Shown here: in pieces, positions 1 to 10,445 of the stretch
Layout: every line of letters starts with the position of its first letter
Numbering within the stretch: position 1 is the stretch's first letter
Program-made: the position numbers and the translations under genes
Origin: Phocoena phocoena
Lineage: Eukaryota; Chordata; Mammalia; Artiodactyla; Phocoenidae
Reading direction: 5' to 3'
NCBI RefSeq assembly: GCF_963924675.1
Contig: NC_089232.1
Span: 39,832,659-39,896,658 of the forward strand
DNA: 64,000 bases
Notes under the pieces: generated by a model
Database searches by the model: none
Told to the model about the DNA's origin: nothing
What the model saw: the letters and a program-made list of their open reading frames with translations, nothing else

Positions 1-1369
1 AACTCACAGCTCAGAAAAGTGAAGAATTCTTTCTGAGAAAGTTCTGGTAAATAGAAGCCCATAAGTGTTTAGAGGAATCCAGGGATGTTTTCCATTTATC
101 CTGAGCTGGACACCAAACAGATGAGTTGGTCTTTCCCTGCCCACTTAGAAGGCCTCTTTCTGTCCTGAGTTAATATATTTCAGGTTTGAAGGGGATGACA
201 TCCACCTCCATTTTCTGATTTGACCTAATCCCATTTAGAAATTTTGAATAACTTTTTAATAAATTGGAACCACTATCACAAGTCAGAACTCCAAGATGAC
301 TCAATAATGAATTCCCCACATAACTCAGACAGAGATAACTTTGGTGTTTCCCAAAGCACTTTCCCACAAAGGATGAGATTCTCTCGGCAGGGTGGGGCGT
401 GGTCAGAAGGGAGACCTTCATCTCCTGCTTCAAAACAAGCTTCCAGCCCAGCTGTCACTCACCGCCTTGTACATAGCACTATGCTTTGATTTCTGCTTCC
501 TGACCCTGCTAGGCCTGACATCCTTTAAGGCAGGCCCGGACCTCCTTCTCCATGAAGCCTCCTGCCCATGGCATGCACCTCTCTGGTAGCTCCAGTCTGA
601 CTATTTTGTGAGGTGAGATACAGTACAGAGATGCTCTGGGAGTCCCAGAGGCCAGTTCAGGTCTGACTTTCGGGCTGCAGGACTACTGCAAAGCCTGATT
701 CTTAAAGACATCGCATTGACTCATTTGGTCCCTGAGCCTTTCTTGGTTTGAATTTCCCTTGTAAGTTCCTTTTCTCCAGCAGCATATGCCCGCCTTTTTC
801 TACTTCAGTAACCTCAGTGGTAGCTCTCACCATGTTAAACAACGGTCTGATTTGGCATGGAAAAAAGCAGTCAGTTGTTTCCTTTAAATCTTAATGTCTT
901 AGGCCCTGGGAACATTTAAAGTAACTAATGAGAAGACTTCTGGTGAAACACAGGTTAAGATCTTAAAGGCTCTAATTGCTCCCTAGAGAAAGCTGTCAGG
1001 GTTAAGGAACCTCATTCAGGTGGTGTACATGGAGCAGGATGAGCAAAACAAGGCAGAAGTGCGGCCCAGAGGCTGCAGGGACGAGGCCCCCAATCTGGTG
1101 GATGGAGCTTCTTGCACCCGGAAGATTTCTAGAGCCATACCTTGAGCTGTCAATAGCAGGTACCTGCTAGTCTACCATTAGGCCCCCAGATGGTCAAACA
1201 AATGACTTACTTTTTCCTGGGCCTAGCTGCCTTCTAATTTAGAACCCAAATTATAGTTCTTTCCTCTCCTCTTTCATTTAAATACAAAATGAAACCAAAT
1301 GGAAACCAAACCCCGAACTCTGTTTTCCCTTCTCACCCCCACTTGAACTTTTTATTTGTGCATCATTCA
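1..1369. other. unique noncoding sequence, no gene seen
   Basis: Mixed-composition sequence with no recognised repeat and no open frame longer than 87 codons. No plausible splice-bounded exon was recognised on either strand. Confidence 0.5.
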
Positions 1370-1490
1370 TGTGTTTATTCACTACACAAATATTTATAAA
1401 GTGCCTTTTGGGTTTCAGGCACTGCCCTAGGCACTGAGGATGTACCCAATTATTCCTTGTAGATAGTGGCAATAAAATGAATTTATGAAC
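1370..1490 (-). repeat. L2 LINE 3'-end fragment
   Basis: The + strand shows the reverse complement of the L2 tail: 'caaatatttataaagtgcc', then 'caggcactgccctaggcac' and a 'tgaggatgtaccc' block. This is noncoding 3' UTR, well diverged, and typical of pre-placental insertions. Confidence 0.6.
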
Positions 1491-1569
1491 AAAGAGGCGA
1501 GAGAACAGGAAGATGCCACATCTGCTGGCAGGGGCATCTTCTAGGTGGAATTCCACAAAAATGCTGGTG

Positions 1570-2444
1570 TTTGGGGCAAGTCAGTATCCCCCCACCCCTA
1601 AGTTAGGACTGTGCATGGTATAATGGGGGAGTTTTGTCACAGAAGAATAACATTCAGTGTGTGCCCGAGGCAAGGGAGAGCGAGGCACTTTGGAAATGGG
1701 GCTCAAATTGACTTCTTACTTAATTGAAACAAAAAGCCCTTTGTGTGGGCCTTCCCCCCCTCCAGCCCGACAGAGGTGGTCTGTTCATTCTGACGGTAGG
1801 CCCTGCAGCTGCCTCAGGTAGAAGTGCTGCCTGGCCCCGAATAGCCACAATGTCTGTGACCATTACACAGGCCTAAATGGGTTTGGAAGCTATACCCTTG
1901 GAATTAAGTAAGAAAAATGGACGCGAGAGCAGGGCATGCTGTAGCCCAGACAATTCAGTGTTCTCTTGATGTGAGTGAGACCTAAATTGGGAAGTATTTG
2001 GCTGATGGCAAGGGCAGATAAACGTTACGGATTTGATGTAATCCCAGACCTCAGGCTTGAAACTGAGCTTGACCCTTCCCCTTGAGCACTTTTATGCAAT
2101 ACTACTGGACATGTAGTAACAAGAAAGGAAACAGAGGAAGGATATCGGCTCAGCCATGTGTCAACTCTGGGAGAGCAAGGCATGAGATGTGCATGGAGTC
2201 AGGAGCTGAAGGAAAAAAAAGAAAATTCTGTAAAGTTTGAGGTAGCGTGTCCTTGAGGAGACAAATGAGCTGATGTGAGGGGGATGCTGTTCCGTCGTAG
2301 AATAGGGGAGGCGTGTATATTGGTGGGGGAAGCTGGGGATGTCATCTGGTTGTTTAGAAGTCCAAAACAACCATATGGCCTGAAATCCAATTTAAAATAA
2401 TTACATATTGCACTCATTTGTCCTCATAAGCCTAAATGTTCACC
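1570..2444. other. unique noncoding sequence, no gene seen
   Basis: No interspersed repeat was recognised. Open frames are at most 72 codons and overlap one another on the minus strand around 2161-2417, as expected of chance frames. Confidence 0.45.
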
Positions 2445-2560
2445 ATGCCTGCATTTAAAATGGGGAAACTGAGGTACAGGGGGTTTACATGACTTACTAG
2501 GGTAATACAATTGGTGGTTGAGTTTTGTACAAAGGGCAGTGCTCTCATCCTGTCCTCCCA
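2445..2560 (-). repeat. MIR SINE fragment
   Basis: Carries 'aaaatggggaaactgaggt' and 'catgacttactagggtaat', matching the MIR core read in reverse (gggaaactgaggcacagag...ttaagtaacttgccca). It is the first of several MIR copies in a row. Confidence 0.55.
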
Positions 2561-2564
2561 TAAT

Positions 2565-2685
2565 GATGATGCCCTGAATTTATCAAGGACATTTGCATTT
2601 GTTATCTCATTTGACCAGCCCCAAACCCTTGTAGGAGGTGGAATGGGTGAGAAAACTGAGGACCAGAGAAAGATTGAGAATGAAA
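2565..2685 (-). repeat. MIR SINE fragment
   Basis: Contains 'gcatttgttatctcatttg', 'cccttgtaggaggtggaat' and 'gagaaaactgaggaccaga', which correspond in order to the reversed MIR consensus. Confidence 0.65.
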
Positions 2686-2689
2686 TGGA

Positions 2690-3110
2690 ACTCCCATTTC
2701 TTGAATACTTACTATGTGCTATGTGCTTTATGTATGCTGTCTCAGAAATTACAGTCTTTTAAAGGTAGGTATCATTAATCTTTTTTTTTTTTGTGGTACG
2801 CGGGCCTCTCACTGTTGTGGCCTCTCCCATTGAGGAACACAGGCTCTGGACGCGCAGGCTCAGCGGCCATGGCTCCTGGGCCCAGCCGCTCCGCAGCATG
2901 TGGGATCTTCCCGGACCGGGGCACGAACCCGTGTCCCCTGCATTGGCAGGTGGACTCTCAACCAGGGCACCACCAGGGAAGCCCCAATCTTTGTTTTAAA
3001 GATGAGGCTAAATCATGGGAGGGTAAGAAACCTGCCCAAGGCCACCCAACCAATAAATGGTAGACTTGAGATCCAGACCCAGGTGTCTGATGCCAAAGGC
3101 TGGGCTGTTC
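2690..3110 (-). repeat. MIR SINE split by a younger CHR SINE
   Basis: The left part (to about 2780) has 'ttactatgtgctatgtgct' and 'ggtaggtatcattaatc'. The right part (from about 2986) has 'aagatgaggctaaatcatg', 'acctgcccaaggccac' and the end of a MIR. The CHR SINE at 2784-2985 sits between them at the expected joint, giving a clear old-then-young nesting order. Confidence 0.75.
2784..2985 (-). mobile_element. CHR-type tRNA-derived SINE, short form
   Basis: The reversed element starts with a T-run (A-tail), then 'tacgcgggcctctcactgt' and a central 'ggatcttcccggaccgggg'. It reads through the tRNA-like B-box block 'cgaacccgtgtcccctgca' to the head 'caccagggaagcccc'. A 7-bp aatcttt repeat (2777-2783, 2986-2992) may be the TSD but merges with the T-run. 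The insertion is inside an older MIR. Open frames across it are SINE artefacts. Confidence 0.9.
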
Positions 3111-3234
3111 CATCACAGCAGACGACTCCCAGGCCCCACCACCTGCTTGTCGATGCCCTGTAGCCAGTCAGGGCAGAGTCAGCATTAGAACTCCATTTTT
3201 TGAACTCCTAACATTTCCATCAAGTAGCTTGCAA

Positions 3235-3465
3235 AATAACAGCTTGGTGGTCAATAGCAGAAGTGTGGAACCACAGGGGCCTGAGTTTGGATCTGGGCTC
3301 CCCCGTGTACTAGTGAAGGATCTAGTATAATTAGTGCCTCTTAGGTCCAGTTGCCACATTTGTAAAATAAAGATGAAAGCTTCCTCTAGAAGATTTGTAG
3401 TGAGGGTTAATGAGTGTAAACTGCTTCACATGACACTGAAGGTGTGTTGAGTGCCCACAAATGGT
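3235..3465 (+). repeat. MIR SINE
   Basis: Shows 'ggggcctgagtttggatct', 'gttgccacatttgtaaaat' and 'gtagtgagggttaatgagt' in the order of the forward MIR consensus, with a degraded tail. Confidence 0.6.
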
Positions 3466-3734
3466 AGCAGGGATAGCATGGGACAGCTGGGCACCTGTAT
3501 CCTGACTTGGTCTATCCATTTTCCCCTATCCTGGCCCCTCCTCATTTCCACAGGCAGACACACATTTTCGAAATCTTCCTGTGCTCTCTCTCCCAGACCT
3601 CTTCTCTCTTTTCTCAATTTCTCCTCTCCCGAGTTCTCATCATGGGTGTGGAGTGACCTCTTTTTTTCACTCATATATGCCAAAGCCAACACATAAAGGT
3701 GCAGAATGGATCCATCAGTTCTGACCCCGCCTTG

Positions 3735-4080
3735 GCTTCTGTATCAGTCAGCGTTCTTCAGAGAAACAGCAAGGAATAGGCATATGCAGTTGTGCGCGCT
3801 AGCAAGTCTGAAACCTGTAGGGCTGGCTGGCAGGCTGGAAACTCAGGCAGGAGCTGGTGTTGCAGTCTTGAGGCAGAATTTCTACTTCCTCAGGGAAACT
3901 TCAGTTTAGCTCTTAAGGTTTTTCAATTGACTGGATGAGGCTCACTCACATTATCTAGGATGATATCCTTTACTTAAAGTCAACTGATTGGAGGTATTAT
4001 CCACATCTATAAAATACATCCACAACAACACGGAGATTAGTAACACGGAGATTAGTGTTTGGTTGAATAACAGCCTAGCC
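3735..4080 (+). repeat. LTR-like interspersed repeat (ERVL/MaLR type, subfamily uncertain)
   Basis: Begins 'tgtatcagtcagcgttctt' and 'cagagaaacagcaa', passes 'caggctggaaactcaggc' and 'gactggatgaggctcactc', and ends near 'agccaagttaacatataaa'. I recognise this as a common solitary LTR-like repeat in mammals but cannot fix the subfamily. No coding capacity. A 15-bp tandem duplication lies inside at 4027-4056, and the 5 kb L1 landed about 45 bp beyond the end. Confidence 0.5.
4027..4056 (+). repeat. 15-bp tandem duplication
   Basis: The unit aacacggagattagt occurs twice in direct succession (4027-4041 and 4042-4056) without mismatch. It looks like a recent slippage product inside the LTR-like repeat. 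Confidence 0.9.
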
Positions 4081-4122
4081 AAGTTAACATATAAAACTGT
4101 TGTAGCTTCCACGGCTGCCCTC

Positions 4123-4136
4123 AGATGAAGGTTCTT
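4123..4136 (+). repeat. L1 target-site duplication, left copy
   Basis: agatgaaggttctt, identical to 9174-9187. This is the hallmark of target-primed reverse transcription. Confidence 0.9.
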
Positions 4137-4309
4137 TTTTTTTTTTTATACAGCGGGTTCCTATTAGTATTCCATTTTATACATATTAGTGTATATATGT
4201 CAATCCCAATCTCCCAGTTCATGACTACCATCCTCTGCGGCTTTCCCCCCTTGGTGTCTGTACATTTGTTCTCTACATTTGTGTCTCAGTTTCTGCCCGG
4301 CAAACTGGT

Positions 4310-7300
4310 TCATCTGTACCATTTTTCTGGGTTCCACATACAAGCGTTAATATATTTGTTTTTCTCTTTCTGACTTACTTCACTCTGTATGACAGTCTCT
4401 AGATCCATCCACGTCTCTACAAATAACCCCATTTCGTTCCTTTATATGGCTGAGTAATATTCCATTGTACATATGCACCACATCTTCTTTATTCATTCAT
4501 CTGTCAGTGGGCATTTAGGTTGCCTCCATGACCTGGCTATCGTAAATAGTGCTGCAGTGAACATTGGGGTGCATGTGTCTTTTTGAATTATGGTTTTCTC
4601 TAGGTATATGCCCAGTAGTGGGGTTGCCTGGTCATATGGTAATTCTACTTTACGTTTTTTAAGGAACCTCCATACTGTTCTCCATAGTGGCTGTTATCAA
4701 TTTACATTCCTACCAACAGTGCAAGAGGGTTCCCTTTTCTCCACACCCTCTCCAGCATTTGTTGTTTGTAGATTTTCTGATGAAGCCCATTCTAACTGGT
4801 GTGAGGTTATACCTCATTGTGGTTTTGATTTGCACTTCTCTAATAATTAGTGATGTTGAGCAGCTTTTCATGTGCTACTTGGCCATCTGTATGTCTTCTT
4901 TGGAGAAATGTCTATTTAGATCTTCTGCCCATTTTTTGATTGGGTTTTTTGTTTTTTTAATATTGAGCTGCATGAGCTGTTTATATATTTTGGAGATTAA
5001 TCCTTTGTCTGTTGATTCGTTTGCAGATATTTTCTCCCATTCTGAGGGTTGTCTTTTTGTCGTTTGTAGTTTCCTTTGCTTTGCAAAAGCTCTTAAGTTT
5101 CATTAGGTCTCATTTATTTATTTTTGTTTTTATTTCCATTACTCCAGGAGGGGGATGAAAAAAGATCTTGCTGTGATTTATGTCAAAGAGTGTTATTCCT
5201 ATGTTTCCTCTAAGAGTTTTATAGTGTCCAGTCTTACATTTAGGTCTCTAATCCATTTTGAGTTTATATTTGTGGATGGTGTTAAGGAGTGTTCTAATTT
5301 CATTCTTTTACATGTAGCTGTCCAGTTTTCCCAGCACCACTTATTGAAGAGACTGTCTTTTCTCCATTGTATATCCTTGCCTCCTTTGTCATAGATTAGT
5401 TGGCCATAGGTGCAGGGGTTTATTTCTGGGCTTTCTATCCTGTTCCATTGATGTATATTTCTGTTTTTGTGCCAGTATCATATTGTCTTGATTACTGTAG
5501 CTTTGTAGTATAGTCTGAAGTCAGGGAGTCTGATTCCTCCAGCTCTGTTTTTTTCCCTCAAGACTGCTTTGGCTATTCGGGGTCTTTTGTGTCTCCATAT
5601 AAATTTTAAGATTTTTTGTTCTAATTCTGTAAGAAATGCCATCAGTAATTTGATAGGGATTGCACTGAATCTGTAGATTGCTTTGGGGAATATAGTCATT
5701 TTCACAATATTGATTCTTCCAATCCAAGAACATGGTCTATCTCTCCATCTGTTTGTATCATCTTTAATTTCTTTCATCTTATAGTGTCTTATAGTTTTCT
5801 GCATACAGGTCTTTTGTCTCTGTAGGTAGGTTTATTCCTAGGTATTTTATTCTTTTTGTTGCAATGGTAAATGGGAGTGTTTCCTTAATTTCTCTTTCAG
5901 ATTTTTCATCATTAGTGTATAGGAATGCAAGAGATTTCTGTGCATTAATTTTGTATCCTGCAACTTTACCAAATTCATTGATTAGCTCTAGTAGTTTTCT
6001 GGTGGCACCTTTAGGATTCTCTATGCATAGTATCATGTCATCTGCAAACAGTGACAGTTTTACTTCTTCTTTTCCAATTTGTCTTCCTTTTCTTTTTCTT
6101 CTCTGATTGCCGTGGCTAGGACTTCCAACACTATGTTGAATAATAGTGGTGAGAGTGGACATCCCTGTCTTGTCCCTGATCTTAGAGGAAATGCTTTCAG
6201 TTTTTCACCATTGAGAGTGATGTTTGCTGTGGGTTTGTCATATATGGCCTTTATTATGCTGAGGTAGGTTCCCTCTATGCCCACTTTCTGGAGAGTTTTT
6301 ATCATAAATGGGTGTTGAATTTTGTCAAAAGCTTTTTCTGAATCTATTGAGATGATCATATGGTTTTTCTTCTTCAATTTGTTAGTATGGTATATCATAT
6401 TGATTGATTTGCGTATACGGAAGAATCCTTGCATCCCTGGGATAAATCCCACTTGATCATGGTGTATGATCCTTTTAATATGTTGCTGGATCCTGTTTGC
6501 TAGTATTTTGTTCAGGATTTTTGCATCTATATTCATCAGTGATATTGGTCTGTAATTTTCTTTTTTTGTAGTATCTCTGCCTGGTTTTGGTTTCAGGGTG
6601 ATGGTGGCCTCATAGAATGAGTTTTGGAGTGTTTCTTCCTCTGCAATTTTTTGGAAGAGTTTGAGAAGGATGGGTGTTAGCTCTTCTCTAAATGTTTGAT
6701 AGAATTCACCTGTGAAGCCATCTGGTCCTGGACTTTTGTTTGTTGGAAGATTTTTAATCACAGTTTCAATTTCATTACTTGTGATTGGTCTGTTCATATT
6801 TTCTATTTCTTCCTGGTTCAGCCTTGGGAGGTTATACCTTTCTAAGAATTTGTCCATTTCTTCCAGGTTGTCCATTTTATTGGCATAGAGTTGCTTATAG
6901 TAGTCTCTTAGGATGCTTTGTATTTCTGCAGTGTCTATTGTAACTTCTTTTTCATTTCTAATTTTATTGATTTGAGTCCTGTCCCTCTTCTTCTTGATGA
7001 GTCTGGCTAATGGTTTATCAATTTTGTTTCTCTTCTCAAAGAACCAGCTTTTAGTTTCATTGATCTTTGCTATTGTTTTCTTTGTTTCTATTTCATTTAT
7101 TTCTGCTGTGATCTTTATGATTTCTTTTCTTCTGCTAACTTTGGGTTTTGTTTGTTCTTCTTTCTCTAGTTCCTTTAGGTGTAAGGTTAGATTGTTTGAG
7201 ATTTTTCTTGTTTCTTGAGGTAGGCTTGTATTTGTATAAACTTCCCTCTTAGAACTGCTTTTGCTGCATCCTATAGGTTTTGGATCATTGTGTTTTTACT

Positions 7301-8127
7301 GTCATTTGTCTCTAGGTATTTTTTGATTTTCTCTTTGATTTCTTCAGTGATCTCTTGGTTATTTAGTAACATATTGTTTAGCCTCCATGTGTCAGTGTTT
7401 TTTACATTTTTTTCCCTGTAATTCATTTCTAATCTCATAATGTTGTTGTCAGAAAAGATGCTTGATATGATTTCAATTTTCTTAAATTTACTGAGGCTTG
7501 ATATGTGACCCAAGATGTGATCTATCCTGGAGAACGTTACATGCGCTCTTGAGAAGAAAGTTGTAATGTGCTGTTTTTGGATGGAATGTCCTATAAATGT
7601 CAATTAAATCTATCTGGTCTATTGTGTCATTTAAAGCTTGTGTTTCCTTATTAATTTTCTGTTTGGATGATCTGTCCATTGGTGTAAGTGAGGTGTTAAA
7701 GTCCCACACTATAATTGTTTTACTGTCGATTTCCTCTTTTATAGCTATTAGCAGTTGTCTTATGTATTGAGGTGCTCCTATGTTGGGTGCATAGATGTTT
7801 ACAATTGCTATATCTTCTTATTAGATTGATCCCTTTATCATTATGTAGTGTCCTCCCTTGTCTCTTGTAACATTCTTTAAAGTCTATTTTATCTGATATG
7901 AGTATTGCTACTCCAGCTTTATTGTGATTTCCATTTGCATGGAATATCTTTTTCCATCCCCTCACTTTCAGTCTGTATGTGTCCCTAGATCTGAAGTTGG
8001 TCTCTTGTAGACAGCATATATATGGGTCTCGTTTTTGAATCCATTCAGCAAGCCTGTGTCTTTTGGTTGGAGCATTTAATCCATTCACGTTTAAGGTAAT
8101 TATTGATATGTATGTTCCTATGACCAT
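4310..8127 (-). pseudogene. L1 ORF2 (endonuclease-reverse transcriptase), frameshifted
   Basis: Family role: ORF2p nicks target DNA with an APE-like endonuclease and copies L1 RNA with its reverse transcriptase. Here the frame opens at 8127 and reads endonuclease N-terminal sequence (ITLNVNGLNAPTKRHRL, then CCLQET) to about 7800. The rest of the endonuclease lies in other frames (7709-7488 and 7603-7271). The largest open piece, 6875-6060 (271 codons), holds reverse transcriptase sequence with [35 protein letters not shown], the QVGFIPG block and [19 protein letters not shown]. The FADD catalytic block lies in a separate frame (6162-5779), followed by a third piece (5804-5478). Frames change at least four times, so no functional ORF2p can be made. 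The 3' limit at 4310 is approximate. Confidence 0.9.
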
Positions 8128-8185
8128 TTTCTTAATTGTTATGAGTTTGTTTTTGTAAGTCCTTTTCTTCTTTTGTGTTTCCCAC

Positions 8186-9091
8186 TTAGAGAAGTCCCTT
8201 TAGCATTCGTTGTAGAGCTGGTTTGGTGGTGCTGAATTCTGTTAGCTTTTGCTTGTCTGTAAAGCTTTTGATTTTTCCATTGAATCTGAATGAGATCCTT
8301 GCCGGGTAGAGTAACCTTGGTTGTAGGTTCTTCCTTTTCATCACTTTAAGTATATCATGCCCCTCCCTTCTGGCTTGTAGAGTTTCTGCTGAGAAATCAG
8401 CTGTTAACCATGTGAGAGTTCCCTTGTATGTTATTTGTTGTTTTTCCCTTGCTGCTTTCAATAATTTTCCTTTCTGTTTAATTTTTGCCAAGTTGTTTAC
8501 TGTGTGTCTTGGTGTGTTTCTCATTGGGTTTATCCTGTATGGGACTCGCTGTGCTTCCTGGACTTGGGTGGCTATTTCCTTTCCCATGTTAGGGAAGTTT
8601 TCGACTATAATCTCTTCAAATATTTTCTCGGGTCCTTTCTCTCTCTCTTCTCCTTCTGGAACCCCTATAATATGAATGTTGTTGTGTTTAATGTTGTCCC
8701 AGAGGTCTCTTAGGCTGTATTCATTTCTTTTCATTCTTTTTTCTTTATTCTCTTCCGCAGCAGTGAATTCCACCATTTTGTCTTCCAGGTCACTTATCTG
8801 TTCTTCTGCATCAGTTATTCTGCTGTTAATTTCTTCTAGTGTAGTTTTCATTTCAGTTATTGTATTGCTCATCTCTGTTTGTTTGTTCTTTAATTCTTCT
8901 AGGTCTTTGTTAAACATTTCTTGCCTCCTCTCGATCTTTGCCTCCATTCTTTTTCCGAGGTCCTGGATCATCTTCACTATCATTAATCTGAATTCTTTTT
9001 CTGGAAGGTTGCCTATCTCCACTTCATTTAGTTGTTTTTCTGGGGTTTTATCTTGTTCCTTTATCTCATACATAGCCCTCTGCCTTCTCAT
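8186..9091 (-). CDS. L1 ORF1p-like RNA-binding protein, frame intact
   Basis: An uninterrupted 301-codon frame. In L1, ORF1p is a trimeric nucleic-acid chaperone that coats L1 RNA in cytoplasmic particles. Visible parts: a charged N-terminus (MRRQRAMYEIKEQDK), a heptad-rich coiled coil at about residues 45-115 (EELKNKQTEMSNTITEMK, then ITDAEEQISDLEDKM), an RRM-like region from about 133 (NIHIIGVPEGEE, then IFEEIIVENFPNMG), and a C-terminal domain at about 210-300 (AAREKQQITYKG, ADFSAETLQARR, LYPARISFRFNGKIKSF, ending KPALQRMLKGLL). The length matches the family. The M at 9091 is the natural start; 58 bp separate its stop from ORF2. The promoter-bearing 5' UTR is lost and ORF2 is broken, so expression would need an outside promoter. 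Several substitutions at normally conserved places suggest neutral drift. Confidence 0.85.
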   Translation of the reverse strand: MRRQRAMYEIKEQDKTPEKQLNEVEIGNLPEKEFRLMIVKMIQDLGKRMEAKIERRQEMFNKDLEELKNKQTEMSNTITEMKTTLEEINSRITDAEEQISDLEDKMVEFTAAEENKEKRMKRNEYSLRDLWDNIKHNNIHIIGVPEGEEREKGPEKIFEEIIVENFPNMGKEIATQVQEAQRVPYRINPMRNTPRHTVNNLAKIKQKGKLLKAAREKQQITYKGTLTWLTADFSAETLQARREGHDILKVMKRKNLQPRLLYPARISFRFNGKIKSFTDKQKLTEFSTTKPALQRMLKGLL

Positions 9092-9173
9092 CTTGTGTAT
9101 ATTTCTGTGAATGTGGTTTTTGTTCCATAGGCTGCAGGATTGTAGTTCTTCTTGCTTCTGCTATCTGCTCTCT

Positions 9174-9187
9174 AGATGAAGGTTCTT
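9174..9187 (+). repeat. L1 target-site duplication, right copy
   Basis: Second copy of agatgaaggttctt. It marks the truncated 5' end of the L1 and the point where host sequence resumes. Confidence 0.9.
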
Positions 9188-9234
9188 AACTGGCCTGTTT
9201 CTTCTTCCTTTATCTGATGGGCAGGCACCTTTTT

Positions 9235-9600
9235 CCTCTCCCTGCCCTTTGACTTTTACTGATCTTCAAGGTTCCATCGTTGGTACTTTTCTCATTCTAG
9301 ATGCTCCTCTGGGGCAGTCTTATCTCCTCACAGCAGCTGAACCTCTCTCTGTACACTGGTGATGCCTTGTTTTATTTCCAGAAGGCTATTTCTGATTGAC
9401 CACTGAACACCTCCACTGGCTGCCCACCTCAGCTTCCACCTGATTCCCCACTCTCTCCTTTCCATCTTGCTGAACCCTGCCTTCCCCACTCACCTAGTTG
9501 GCCCAAACAGAAATCTGGTCACCATTCTTTGCTCTTCCCTGTGGCGCTCTCTTGCCACTCAACTGGTGAATAAGTCGTACTGATTTTCACCTATTAACTA
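9235..9600 (+). repeat. L2 LINE internal/3' UTR fragment
   Basis: Includes 'tactgatcttcaaggttcc', 'ctgcccacctcagcttcc' and 'tggtcaccattctttgctc', resembling the pyrimidine-rich end of L2. Highly diverged, no coding frame. Confidence 0.4.
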
Positions 9601-9604
9601 TCTC

Positions 9605-9655
9605 ACTGAAGAAAATATTTATTGGTTATCTACACTTGGCACTGAGCTAGGTTCT
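9605..9655 (-). repeat. L2 LINE tail fragment
   Basis: 'aaatatttattggttatct' followed by 'cactgagctaggttc' matches the reversed L2 terminus. It ends where MER20 begins. Confidence 0.4.
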
Positions 9656-10262
9656 AGAGCAGAGTTTCTCAGCCTTGGCACTATTGACATTTGGGAGTCA
9701 GATAATCCTTTGTTGTGCAGAATGTCCTGTGCATTGTTTGATATCTAGCAGCATCCCTATTCGCTAGTGCTGCCATAACAAAATACCAGAGTCAGGGAAT
9801 TGTGGAGTAGAAATTAATTTTGTCACAGTTCTGGAGGATGGAAGTCCAAAAACAAGGTGTCAGGGGGTTGGTTTCTCCTGAGGCCTCTCTCCTTGGCTTG
9901 CAGATGGCCAACTTCTCCCTGTATCCTCACATGGCCTTTTCTCTGTGCATTTGCATTCCTGGTGTCTCTCTTCTTATAAGGACATCAGTCATATTGGATT
10001 TAGGGCTACCTTAAAGGCCTCATTTTAACATCCTCTCATTGATGACCTTATCTCCAAGTACAGTTACATTCTGAGATACTGGGGTTTGTGTCTTTAACAA
10101 GATTTTGGAGGGACAAATTTCACCCATGAAATCTGGCCCCCACCCACTAGACATCAGTAGCATCCTTCATTCCAGGTTGGGATGATAACCAAAAATCATC
10201 TCAAGATATTGCCAAATATCCCCTGGGGGCAGAATTGCCCAGGTTGAGAATCACTGCTCTAC
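9656..10262 (-). mobile_element. MER20 hAT-Charlie DNA element, interrupted by an LTR
   Basis: The left half (to about 9756) reads 'tctcagccttggcactatt', 'cctttgttgtgcagaatg' and 'tctagcagcatccct'. The right half (from about 10128) reads 'cacccactagacatcagt', 'gccaaatatcccctggggg' and 'ggttgagaatcactgct'. Together they give a nearly complete reversed MER20 with the MLT1 LTR between the halves. Nonautonomous, no coding sequence. Confidence 0.8.
9757..10127 (+). mobile_element. MLT1-type MaLR solitary LTR nested in MER20
   Basis: Contains 'tagtgctgccataacaaaa', 'cacagttctggaggatgg', 'tcctcacatggcc', 'cttcttataaggacatcag' and 'ggagggacaaatttcaccc' in the order of an MLT1 LTR. No internal retroviral sequence is present, so it is a solo LTR. 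It is younger than MER20. Confidence 0.8.
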
Positions 10263-10445
10263 ACAGCAGTAGTGTTTAACACTGGCTGCACATTAGAATC
10301 AGTTGAAGAAGTTAAAAAAACCCCAAAAAACCAACATCCACAGAAATTCTGTTCTATTTTTTTTTGGGTGGAGCCCAGGCAGGGGTATTTTATAAAAAGT
10401 GTTCCAGACTATTTTCACATGCAGCCAGGGGTGAGAACATTCTAG
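10263..10445 (+). repeat. MER5-type hAT-Charlie element
   Basis: Starts 'acactggctgcacattaga' and ends 'acatgcagccaggggtgag', the inverted ends of a MER5-type nonautonomous transposon, with a T-run insertion in the middle. It abuts MER20 directly. Confidence 0.6.

Larger units (their letters stand above)
4137..9173 (-). mobile_element. L1 LINE, nearly full coding length, 5' UTR truncated
   Basis: On the minus strand the order is a short 5' remnant (9173-9092), ORF1 (9091-8186), a 58-bp spacer, ORF2 (from 8127, broken), a 3' UTR and a poly-A (T-run at about 4137-4148). It is flanked by a perfect 14-bp TSD, agatgaaggttctt, at 4123-4136 and 9174-9187. Only about 80 bp remain upstream of ORF1, so the L1 internal promoter is missing. 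The ORF2 frameshifts show it can no longer move by itself. The exact TSD and intact ORF1 suggest a fairly recent, lineage-level insertion. Confidence 0.95.

Noticed and set aside
4687..5106. 139-codon + strand hydrophobic frame resembling a membrane protein
   Set aside because: It is the antisense of L1 ORF2; hydrophobicity comes from reading A-rich L1 sequence backwards.
8676..9110. 144-codon + strand Ser/Leu/Ile-rich frame
   Set aside because: Antisense shadow of L1 ORF1's coiled-coil coding region.
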